NCBI GenBank assembly: GCA_001275005.1
Contig: JWZX01003323.1
Location: 1 to 48,992 of the forward strand
Direction of reading: 5' to 3'
Source of the DNA: Chrysochromulina tobinii
Lineage: Eukaryota; Haptophyta; Prymnesiales; Chrysochromulinaceae
Length of the DNA: 48,992 nucleotides
In this document: one piece after another, positions 29,701 to 37,795 of the stretch
Position numbering within the stretch: the first letter of the stretch is position 1
Layout of the letters: the number at the start of each line of letters is the position of its first letter
Notes under the pieces: model-generated
What the model was told of the DNA's origin: nothing
The model's database searches: none
What the model saw: the letters and a program-made list of their open reading frames with translations, nothing else
Position numbers and translations under genes: made by a program

Positions 29701-29832
29701 GGAATTAGGCGGCGCGGCAGTCGAGGCGCTGGCGACGGCGGTCCGAGAGATGCTCTCTCGACGTATTGACGGCGGGGCGTTGAGCGCGCTGATCAGCGAA
29801 CCCTGGCCGTGTTGGCGTGGGGTGAACAACAT
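26773..29832 (-). CDS. Long coiled-coil protein with Sfi1-like Trp motifs
   Basis: Intronless, 1019 aa from ATG. The N-terminal 130 residues are Pro/Ala/Ser-rich. Three segments have the spacing of centrin-binding Sfi1 or related centrosomal repeats: LTGALGQWRLALAHLLR, GMSGAFGRWLLLLA and LTRRLGRAWLRWLLSSL. Between them are long Ala/Glu/Arg/Gln heptad regions (EIARLRERLAAAEADSESK, LQVQVLQRRLQQEQQARKAE). The C-terminus is acidic and then Pro-rich. This layout suggests a basal-body or centrosomal scaffold, consistent with a flagellated cell; no specific orthologue is recognised. The 108 bp between it and the downstream J-domain gene on the same strand are very short. Long antisense frames here are shadows of Ala-rich coding. 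Confidence 0.65.
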   Translation of the reverse strand: MLFTPRQHGQGSLISALNAPPSIRRESISRTAVASASTAAPPNSARPIIPPATPIVAPTTPLMAQPARAPAPFIVPPAKPSTSPTPSADASLYETASRGFAYPAPSSQPPPPHPQLAPPALPATPSASASSRPPLPPPHAPRPRALRRLLRLGRQHDLTGALGQWRLALAHLLRHQSLLRLQQQAQQQAAQMATLRRSLPSAATAVPRPGHPTAGAPSAPAQGSPLLRDALLLRLIRHFRLLGMSGAFGRWLLLLATGGFDPQLIHALRPAVPAPKATDPKTLKRASVQEAEIARLRERLAAAEADSESKGRALTLAQRQLATATDRRRVAEAGGKHAIGELSKLQLDAGRARAMEAELDALQEAEATLLDDTRRLAIEAGVLAAELHAEERSGAHARELVVSCHAALLRAQDDQRRCLEHNQATQRKGIARCAAQQSAMAADLRELAALFGRAAAQKKALAAARRRTHEESERRLRLEPVREPTSAVVSTCSSVATSITAPRRVGGGSATSSRASSARGGFGERLPLSGVDEGESALEEAVAEAAAAEAAAEAEAAAEAEEEEEERAAAIAATASAIAAANEAGEAAAAEAVEAAATAAAVEAAAQAIAGTAADLASAVISSTEAAASARATSLAASLAASVLQARSAAIQRVLRSALTRRLGRAWLRWLLSSLAFGASAATVALTTALEERAHEVERLRLLLHTCRAKLTAEKQIASRKQTEKQERSTTNVAVKQLGLQVQVLQRRLQQEQQARKAEQRRQEASVVAATHNASRAGAAACSASPARIALATALAAQQGMQGMHGRQQGELGMQGSVGRAVFSSEEGWPEEELLIGWAPGTGTAAAGAAALTAALRGGGFDAHGAHRPSPFDEPFESSAEYLESSVQGAATSEPWALEEEEAEEEAEDEVLRAMRRAAAPPLTAPRRQPSSGFDWEEEYDRPELMVQPGSAVAIVEAALSPPRAPPMDELRRWSERAALPPQPPGSRAPGAATAPPSAVDERIAAARARAARVLMGGT

Positions 29833-30073
29833 GGGGTGAACAACATTTTGCCGCGCACCTCTTCGTTTGTTTGCCTGCGGGCCTGCAAGTTGTGTTCACA
29901 CGGGTTTTGTTTGTCAACGACTTGCCGTCCGGCAATTGTTGTCGTGAACGTGCACGCGTGAAATCTGAAATCTGTATTGCGCTCACGTTCGCTGCCTAAC
30001 TGCGCGGCGGCAGCACTCAACCACTCCAAGAGTGCGCGACACGGCGAAACGCGTCAGCACAAACCAGGAGCTC
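29833..30073. promoter_or_regulatory. Bidirectional promoter, coiled-coil gene / MFSD5-like gene
   Basis: 241 bp between divergent start codons. TGAACAACAT is directly repeated at the coiled-coil gene end (starting at 29823 and 29838). Promoter role inferred from position. Confidence 0.55.
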
Positions 30074-31704
30074 ATGGAGCTCAACCTCTACAACACCGCG
30101 CTGCTCACTTGCTCTCTCATCACCTTCATCCTCACGGTCAAGTCGCGCACCGGCTCCAACAAGGGTGCCATTAGCGCGGTGTCAGCCGATTTCAAGCGCT
30201 TCCAGTTCGTCTACCTCATCGTGTACTACGTGTGCATGACGGCTGACTGGCTGCAGGGACCGTACGTGTACGCGCTGTACTCGTCGTACGGCTTCTCGAA
30301 GCATGACATCGCCGTGCTCTTCGTTGGGGGCTTCGGCGCCTCGATGGTGTTTGGCACCTTTGCAGGCGCCGCAGCAGACAAGCTCGGCCGCAAGCGGCTC
30401 TGCCAGCTGTATTGCGTGTTTTATTTCCTCTCGTGCGTGACCAAGCACGCGCGGCACTACTGGATCCTCATGCTCGGGCGCGTGCTCGGCGGCATCGCTA
30501 CCTCGCTCCTCTTCTCGTCCTTTGAGTCGTGGATGGTGTGCGAGCACAACGCGCGCGGCTACGACTCCTCAGCCATGTCGGACACCTTCTCGCTGATGTA
30601 CTTTGGCAACTCGCTGTGCGCCATCGGCGCCGGTATGATGGCCGAGGCCGCCGCCGAGGTGCAGAAACTTACTCCCTTCACAGCAGAGCCCAATCCCATC
30701 TGGCACTACGGCGGCTACTGCTCGCCCTTCGACGTGTCCGCCACCTTCCTCTTCGTGGGGTTCTTCATCATCACGGCGCTGTGGGGTGAGAACTACGGCT
30801 CGACGGACGTGTCCGACATTTGCAAGGACTTCCAGACGCCCATGCTTCAGATGAAGGAAGACCCCTCCATCCCGCTCGCGGGAGCTGTGATCTCGCTCTT
30901 CGAGGGATCGATGTACATCTTCGTCTTCAACTGGACCCCCGCGCTCTCGGCTGGCTCGAAGACGACGCCGCCGTTTGGTCTCATCTTCTCCATCTTCATG
31001 ATCGCATGCATGGGCGGCTCCTCGCTCTTCTCGATCGCCATCTAGCGCATCTCAGCTGGCAAAATGTGCGCTCCTGCCCCTAGGCGCTCCCCTCAGCCGG
31101 GCCCGCCCCGCCCCTAGGCGCTCCCCCACCCCTAGGCGCTCCCCCACCCCTCAACGGGCCCATCGAGGGATGCTGGTCCGCTGCACGGCCTGCATCGTCT
31201 GGGCGCCGCTGCCATCCTCGGCGCGCCCCCGCAGCTCGTCTCTAAGCGACGCTACCCTAAGTCACTCTCTCCCTCGGCTCCCTCGCCCGCAGTCTCTCTT
31301 ACGTCTTCCTAGTCGCCTCGATTGCTCTCGCGCTGCCGCTCTTCACGACTGGCCTCGAGGCGACCCTCGTCTCCTTTTTGCTCTTCGAGGCATGCGTGGG
31401 CATCTATTGGCCGGCGATGGGCACCGTGCGCTCTCAAGTGGTACCTGAGGAGACCCGCGCCACCATCTACAACATCTTCCGCGTGCCGCTCAACGCGATC
31501 GTCCTCGGCGTACTGCTCAACCAGATGTCGACGCTCACCGCATTCATGTGCTGCTCGGGCATGCTCCTCATCGCCTTCGTCTGCCAGAGTGTACTGACGG
31601 CGCGCATGGCACAGGTGCGACCGGCCGCCGGCATTCCCGTCGACGATGTTGATGCCGAGAGCAACAAGGGCTCACTGCTCTCGCACTCCGACAAGGAGTA
31701 CTGA
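30074..31704 (+). CDS. MFSD5: MFSD5/MOT2-type major facilitator transporter
   Basis: Two exons, 30074-31044 and 31293-31704, joined across a 248-nt GC-AG intron in phase 2; product 460 aa, close to the 450 aa of human MFSD5. Family blocks in order: FQFVYLIVYYVCMTADWLQG, the loop-2/3 signature DKLGRKRLCQ, GRVLGGIATSLLFSSFESWM, ALWGENYGS, LFEGSMYIFVFNWTPALSAG and, in exon 2, NIFRVPLNAIVLGVLLNQMS. The splice joins LFSIAI to YLSYVFLVASIALALPL, restoring the helix; without it the frame hits TAG. MFSD5 relatives (MOT2) take up molybdate across membranes, so anion transport is a reasonable guess, not shown here. About eleven hydrophobic helices are seen. Confidence 0.85.
31045..31292 (+). other. GC-AG intron with C-rich internal repeat
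   Basis: The donor is TA/GCGCATC and the acceptor CTCGCCCGCAG. No GT lies between the last conserved codon and the in-frame TAG, so a GC donor is needed. The interior has CCCCTAGGCGCTCCC three times between about 31077 and 31150. Confidence 0.65.
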
Positions 31705-32428
31705 GAGTGCCTCGTTCTCAATCCCCTCTTGCACGCAGCGTCCGATGGGTGTACCGTTTGGTCGGATCGACGACGATGATGAGGCGACGACGGCGGAGAA
31801 ACAAACCCTCAACCAGCCCGAGGGTCCCTAGTCGCCGACAGGCCATCCATGCCATGCACGCGGGCCTCGCTACCTTGCGCATCGGACAGACGGCGCAGTC
31901 TTTCTGAGGAACCGCGCCTGGCACCTGGCTTCACATCGATGCGGATCAAGCCACACATCGTCACGGCCGCCGTACTATGTGCATAATCCGGATGCGGACC
32001 GAGAACGGAAGAGCACTCTCTGATTCGGTAGCCATGCGCCTGGGCTGGGCCCCTGTGCGACACACTTTGCTGTCTTTGATTGTGGTGTATGTTTTGACAT
32101 TTCAGGGTGCCGGGTGCGTCGTGGCGGTGGCGCCGTGGCTGCAATAAGTCGACCGTGTGCAAGATGTATCGGATGCGCGATGCGGTGTATCACAGGGCTG
32201 TGGCGCAGGCGGGCTGGTCGCATGTAGCGTGGACATGAGATGAAAGTAAAGAAAGCAACTCCCTAAATAAGGCGAAGTTCAGCGATAAACTCAGTGGTTG
32301 GTCGAGCCGTCCGCGCTGAAAAACTGAAACCGCGGACGCCGCGCGGACGTTTCATCCCTTCATACATTTTTCCTCGTTCTTCGTCGAGGTCTTCTCCGCC
32401 TCTCAACCCGCCGCTCGTGGCACTCGTC
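31705..32428. other. Intergenic region between two plus-strand genes
   Basis: About 720 bp with no supported gene; only short Arg-rich shadow frames. It should hold the MFSD5 gene terminator and the promoter of the next gene. Confidence 0.5.
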
Positions 32429-35075
32429 ATGGACGACGACGAGGACGACGACTCCTCGTCGAGGACACCTCGTCGACCTGGGCCATCGGATGCGATCCAG
32501 AATCACTCGGTTTCAAACGGCGGTTCGCTGGGAGTCATAGGAGCCGCGCTGAGCGCCGCCATCGACCATGACATGGAGGCCTCTCCGGTGAAGCCGTTGA
32601 TGATTGGTATGCGAGCTGAGATCGCTGCGCTTGTGCTTGGGATCAATGACGAGCAAGAAAAGATTTCTGCGATCGATAAGCTCTTCATCAAGGAGCAAAC
32701 GAGGTGCGCGCGAGAAATCGAGAGGATGAGGTCGCGCGCACATTTCACGCAGACCGATCTCGAGAAGAAGATGGCCATGCAGCGTGACGCCTCTAAAACT
32801 GAGGGCAAGCACCTCATCGTTCAGATCGAGCGAAAGCATCGTGAGGAGCAGTCGAAGCTGCGCCGAGAACTGGTCGAGCTGAAACAAGAATACACGCAGC
32901 AGCTTGCCGACCAGGCGGCAAAGGCAGTGGAGAGGGAGGCGGTGCTGCTGCAGAAGCTCACTGATCTGGATGGCGGTCTTGCGGCCAAGGAGTACCAACG
33001 CCAGCAATTCATCGATCACCTGTACACGTCAGCAGCGCGACGGTTGCAGAACATTGAGCTCACCAGAGGCTTTCTAGCGTGGACCTCGTGGTACATGAAC
33101 CATGTGCACTTGAAATTTGCAATGGCGCGCTTGTTCCACATGCAGCTCTTCCATAGCTGGAACGCGTGGGCGGAGTTCTGCCAGGTGCGCGCAACTCAGA
33201 AGAGAGTGATGGTGGCGGCAGCGGCCAGGATGATGAAGCCGATGCTCATCGCGGCGTACACCCATTGGCGTCGCGACTGGGAGTTGCGTTGCGTCCAAGA
33301 CGAGATGGAGGCGCGCGTCAAAGAATTGCAGGATGCCTTGCGCACGCAACGCAAGGAGTTTGAGCAAGAGTTTGAACGACTCAAAGCTGAGCTGCGACAT
33401 GCCGAGGAGCGCGAGCTGAGAACAAGAACGAGGAGCTAGAGCGGGTGCAGTGCAAGGCGATACGTCGCATGTTGAACCAGCAGCTGAGCTTGGGATGGAC
33501 GCCTGAGAACACTGTGGAGAACACTGTCTACTGGAAGCAGGGCGTGAGCCGCGCTGCATTACGCATTCGCCATCGGGAGACGTTGAAGGCATGGGAGGAG
33601 TGGGTGGCTGTGTACCAGCAGGAACAGTGGACACGGATCTTGAGAGTTGCGACCGGCAGGCTGCGCAATCTTGAGCTGGCAAAAGGGTTTGCAACATGGG
33701 CTGAGTGGAGCGAGCTCGAGCGCCTCAGCAAGGTGTTCATCGCTGCTGGGCTCAGATTGCGTCATCGCGACCTCTTCCAAGGATGGGATGCTTGGAAAGA
33801 GGTATGGGAGGACGCGGTGCAAAAGCGGCGCATGGCGGCAGTCTTGACTCGAATGCGCATACTGGACATCGTGAGAGCATTCGAAGCGTGGACAGAGATG
33901 TGGGAACAGCACACGGAGCAAATGCTGATGCTCCGAAATGGTCTGAATAAGCTGCTAAGGCCAAAACTCTTGGCGAGTTTCACGTACTGGGAAGAAGACT
34001 GGAGGGAAGAGCTGCGTTTGAAAGCTCTCCGGCCGCTGCCTACTTGGGAGGAGGTCGAGGAGCGAGAGAAGGGGTTGGAGACGAAGATTAAGGCCCTAAA
34101 CGAGCAGTTGAATGCGCAGCTGAATGTTGCAAATATCGCCGCTCAGAATAGCGACGCGGTCATAGCACAACAGAGAATAGCCGCGGAGAAGCTGACGAAA
34201 GAGTGCGAAGCGTTACGACGTCAGGTGCAAACTGACACGGACCAGATTCAACAGCTACGTGCCGACTCAGAAAAACGATTAGCCCAGAAGATCAACGAGC
34301 TTAAAAACGTGAACGATGAGGCAGCGGCAATGGCTATCGAGCTGGCGAGCATGCGAGAGCAGCTGTTGGCCTACGGCACACCGATGTCGGCTCAAGAGCG
34401 ACGCCAGATCTTGCGCTCCAATTTGAGTGACATAAAGCGTCAGATGCAGGAGATAACCGAAACGGCTGTCGACAAGCATTCCGAGTCAGTACGAGGGCTA
34501 ACCAACCTTGTCGCATTGCGGGAGCGCCAGCTGGTCCGTGCAAGCTCAACTCCACGTCTGACGAGCGCGAGGGCTCGTCCACAGTCGGCAAGCGTGCGGT
34601 CGCAGCTTGATAACAAGCCCCTCCAAAAGCAGCCTCCACGGGCCGCTACCAGCACTACCTTGGGAGTCGCAGCCGGCCTCTTCGTGTCGCCCGCCTGTCC
34701 TGAGGCCGGACCGAAAGCTAGTGAGCTGAAGCAGCAGCTCGGCTGCAAAGCTCCACGACAGCGGTGCAGCGCGCAACGGCGCTCTGGGGGAATCACGAAG
34801 CGGAGGACATTGATCAAGTGTTGTACGGACGGCTATACGGTGGCGCCTCGATGGGCCGCGCGCAGTCCGATGTGACGCTCGCTCGGCTCGACTCAAGTAG
34901 GCAGAGCATGCCACATGCCGTGCCAGATCGGCCCGGTGCTTTATCGCGTCCGTGGTCGGCTTCGTCGTCGGCGTCATTGAGGCCTGGCTCGGCGCGATGC
35001 TCCTCCCCGCTGCCCGGTGAGTTTGCATGGCTTAAGCCCGGACAGACAAAGCTATCCGAAGCTTCTCAGCCTTAG
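32429..35075 (+). CDS. Sfi1-like coiled-coil protein (frame broken by one base)
   Basis: Starts at the ATG in front of an acidic run (MDDDEDDDSSS). Residues 1-330 contain a coiled coil and Trp repeats (TRGFLAWTSWYMNH, LFHSWNAWAEFCQ, AAYTHWRRDWELR). Near 33418 the frame shifts: a one-base deletion would turn a normal ELENKNEELER heptad into the observed break, and the frame then continues to 34720 with more repeats (TLKAWEEWVAVYQQ, AKGFATWAEWSEL, LFQGWDAWKEVWE, VRAFEAWTEMWEQ). A 41-nt GT-AG intron (34721-34761) leads to the last exon, 34762-35075. With one base restored the length would be about 868 aa. Spaced Trp helices resemble Sfi1 centrin-binding repeats of centrosomes and basal bodies. 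The break may be an assembly error or true pseudogenisation. Confidence 0.65.
34721..34761 (+). other. 41-nt intron
   Basis: Starts GTGAGCTGAA and ends CCACGACAG. Splicing joins GPKA to TVQRATALWGNHEAEDIDQ, a protein-like continuation; the unspliced frame becomes Arg-rich and stops at 34875. Confidence 0.65.
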
Positions 35076-35921
35076 TCAGAGCACTTCGATGCACATTGAC
35101 CTGGACGGCACTATGGTGATAGCAGTGAACTTAGGCAAGCACATATGCAATCACTGACCGCGAAAGTAACTCCGCTTCAGACCCGGCGGGCGAGTCGACT
35201 GACGACTCAGTCGTTGGACGTTAAGGGACGGGGCGGAGAGATAGACATGCGATTCCATCGTGTTGCCCTCGAGGCCGATGGATCGACGGGAAATGGAATG
35301 AGGCAGAGGGATGAGCCGATGCGCGAATCCATCCGATCTGGTGGCGTCACCGTGCGGGGGTGCCCACGAGGTCGACATTCAACAATTGTTTTTCGCGCGG
35401 GCGGCAAGCAAATTATATTAGAGATATCAGCTCGGCCGTCCGGTGTGTTGGCTTCCTAGGTCGCTTCAGTGGCGGGGGGCGGGCGGGCGGCGGTATGGCA
35501 GCGCGTTGTCCGCGTGTCGTCCGGTCGGCGGTCTGAGATTCACGATTGTCGATTCGCTTCGCTTTCGCGTTTCGGTATTCCGCTATTCGGACGATCGATT
35601 CAGTCGAAATCCGATATTATATTTTAATAACATGGCATATGGCAGCGTATATCGTAGGGAGGTTTACGACCGGTAGCCCTAGTGACGAAAATCGATCGTA
35701 CGCGATCCCGTACGAAATGTATCCGCGGCCGCGCGTCTCGCCGGTCCCGCGGGGTAACGTTCCGCGCACATGACGGGACCGGGCCCGACAACGGTGGGAG
35801 CCGCAACAAAGACGTAACACGACCGGCGAGCCGCGGGGACTAGCGGTGCGATACTCGTGTAGGTACCAGCCGATGGAGCACATGCACGAGCGCAGTTCGG
35901 CGGCCTCAGCTGCGGCTGCGT
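35076..35921. other. Convergent intergenic island with GACCGGG
   Basis: No gene in about 850 bp. The AT-rich core (about 35590-35660, with CGATATTATATTTTAATAAC) is followed by CpG-rich DNA with GACCGGG at 35777-35783. Confidence 0.6.
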
Positions 35922-37541
35922 TCACGGGTCCCCTTGAGCAGCTGCAGCTTCGTATTGAACTCGCCCCAGCTCGCTGAGCACGCGCGTGATGTACTCGCCA
36001 TACGCGCGCGCGAGCGGCTCGATGGTCTCGTCGGGCGTGTCGTCCCAGTCGACGTAGTAGCCCGGGTGGATCTCGATCTCGTTGATGAAGTGGCCCAGGG
36101 GCCCCACGAGGGGCGCGTGCGTGCGCTCCGCGAGGCTGCGCTGCAGCTTACGCTCCGGCGCAGCGAGTGAGCTCGCCTTCTTGACGATCGCCTTGTCGAG
36201 CCGAAACGCGCCACTGTCTTCCGCCTGCTGGGTCGGCGATGAGGCCGCGAGTAGGGGCTCTCCCGTTCCCCAATCGACGCGCATCAGGATCTTGGGATCA
36301 TGCGGACCGTCAGGCGGAAGCGCGTCGAGCGCCCGCTGGGACTCGGCGATCAGCGGCTGCAGATACTCGAACAGGCGCGGGGTGCGTCGACGGGGCGCAC
36401 GAACGCGCGCGAGCAAGCTGCGATTTTCCGTACGTGAGTGATGCGTAGAAGGGGACTCCTCTTGAGGAAGTAAAAGCTTGATTTCATAGTGCTGTGCCAG
36501 CTGCGGGACCAGCGGCTGAAGCAGCACGTGCGGACGGCTGCCTACGAAACCCACGGCGCGCAAGTAGTCGAAAAAGGCGCCGCCGCGAGAGCTTGTGTCT
36601 TCGGCGGCACCCGCGCCGTCGTCCTCAGAGCGCCGCTGCCGCTTGCTGCTCGGTGGCTCGGCGGCGGCTGCCGGCGCAGCGGCCGTGAGCGAGGGCGGAA
36701 GCGGAAGATCGCACCCATTGCTCAAGAGCGTCCGCAGCTGCAGCGAGCCGACGAGCGGCGCGGTGGCCGGCCCGCGACCATCGTCCATGGTCTCGTTCGC
36801 CGCGCCAGCGTAACGGCACGCCGACCCTGAACCCAAATCATGCTGGACGCTCGTATTCTCGGTGCCCCCGCCGCTGGCGATGCCGGCGGTGCGAGCAGCT
36901 GGGCCCGCCGCCTCCCAAAAGGCGACGCCAAAACCGCCGTCGGCATTGGACGGCTTGCTCACGAGGTACATGAGTGATGGGGCTATCGCGGCCGCGTCGT
37001 CGGCAGTCTGTGGAGCCGGCGGGCTCGGCAGCAACTGCAGTCGCCGGAGCGCCGCGCCGAGGCACCTCTCGACGCGCTCGACGCTGAGGGCACCGCTATC
37101 ATCGAGACACTCGGCGCGTTCGAGTATCTCGGTCGGGCAGAGTGGCAGCGCGTTCGCTTGCAGCACCCGGACGTAGTTGGCCTTGGAGGAGATCAGCTGC
37201 TTGAAGTTGCACGAGGGGTACACGATCGTGCCGCGTGCCTCAAGGCCGTTGAGAGTTTCGAAGAAGGTGGAGTACCACGCAAAGGATGGCTGCGTCTTGT
37301 ACGAAATGATGACCACCATCGACGCGTTCGTCGCGCGCAGCTCCTCGACTGTTGCAAGGGTGATGATGACGAGCGAGGGGTAGAATTTCTGAACGGCGCT
37401 TACGATGGCGACGTCAGATTGCATGCCCGCCCAATTGGACGAGCGTGGCGGCGCATCCCGACGGCGCGGGTTGCCCACGCTCGGGTTTAGCACGATGTCG
37501 TCGTCGTGGCCAATCATGAAAGCGACATCAGCAGCTTTCAT
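35922..37541 (-). CDS. ATP-grasp-fold protein, predicted
   Basis: Intronless, 539 aa from the first ATG of the frame (upstream codons lack ATG). The order of segments fits an ATP-grasp ligase. An N-terminal pre-ATP-grasp part has FFETLNGLEARGTIVYPSCN, then SKANYVRVLQANALPLCPTE. The nucleotide-binding part has HVLLQPLVPQLAQHYEIKLL, then ILMRVDWGTGE and HFINEIEIHPGYYVDWDDTP, where the Asp and Glu residues could bind Mg. A Ser/Gly-rich linker of about 100 residues interrupts the fold. ATP-grasp enzymes join a carboxylate to an amine or thiol using ATP; substrate here unknown. I recognise the pattern, not a named family. Confidence 0.6.
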   Translation of the reverse strand: MKAADVAFMIGHDDDIVLNPSVGNPRRRDAPPRSSNWAGMQSDVAIVSAVQKFYPSLVIITLATVEELRATNASMVVIISYKTQPSFAWYSTFFETLNGLEARGTIVYPSCNFKQLISSKANYVRVLQANALPLCPTEILERAECLDDSGALSVERVERCLGAALRRLQLLPSPPAPQTADDAAAIAPSLMYLVSKPSNADGGFGVAFWEAAGPAARTAGIASGGGTENTSVQHDLGSGSACRYAGAANETMDDGRGPATAPLVGSLQLRTLLSNGCDLPLPPSLTAAAPAAAAEPPSSKRQRRSEDDGAGAAEDTSSRGGAFFDYLRAVGFVGSRPHVLLQPLVPQLAQHYEIKLLLPQEESPSTHHSRTENRSLLARVRAPRRRTPRLFEYLQPLIAESQRALDALPPDGPHDPKILMRVDWGTGEPLLAASSPTQQAEDSGAFRLDKAIVKKASSLAAPERKLQRSLAERTHAPLVGPLGHFINEIEIHPGYYVDWDDTPDETIEPLARAYGEYITRVLSELGRVQYEAAAAQGDP

Positions 37542-37795
37542 GACGACTCCGGGAACAGAGCGGGAATCGCGGCGGAAAGCAGATTTCGTTAAACACGGAC
37601 AGTGCAAATAGTTTTCTGTGTGAAAGTTTCTCCTTACATGTACATCGTGGGCCTTTCGAAAGTGGATTCGCGGATCCGGTACTGTAACGACTGAAGGTTC
37701 GTTCCAAAGCCCGGCTCCGCGACGAAGAACTTCTCCGTCCGCTTGCTGCTGCTCATTGTGCTCCGACTCCGAGGGTGGAGGAGGCTCTTCTCAAG
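37542..37795. promoter_or_regulatory. Bidirectional promoter ATP-grasp gene / GH5
   Basis: 254 bp between divergent start codons (both the first ATG in their frames). I see no certain core element. Confidence 0.5.
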
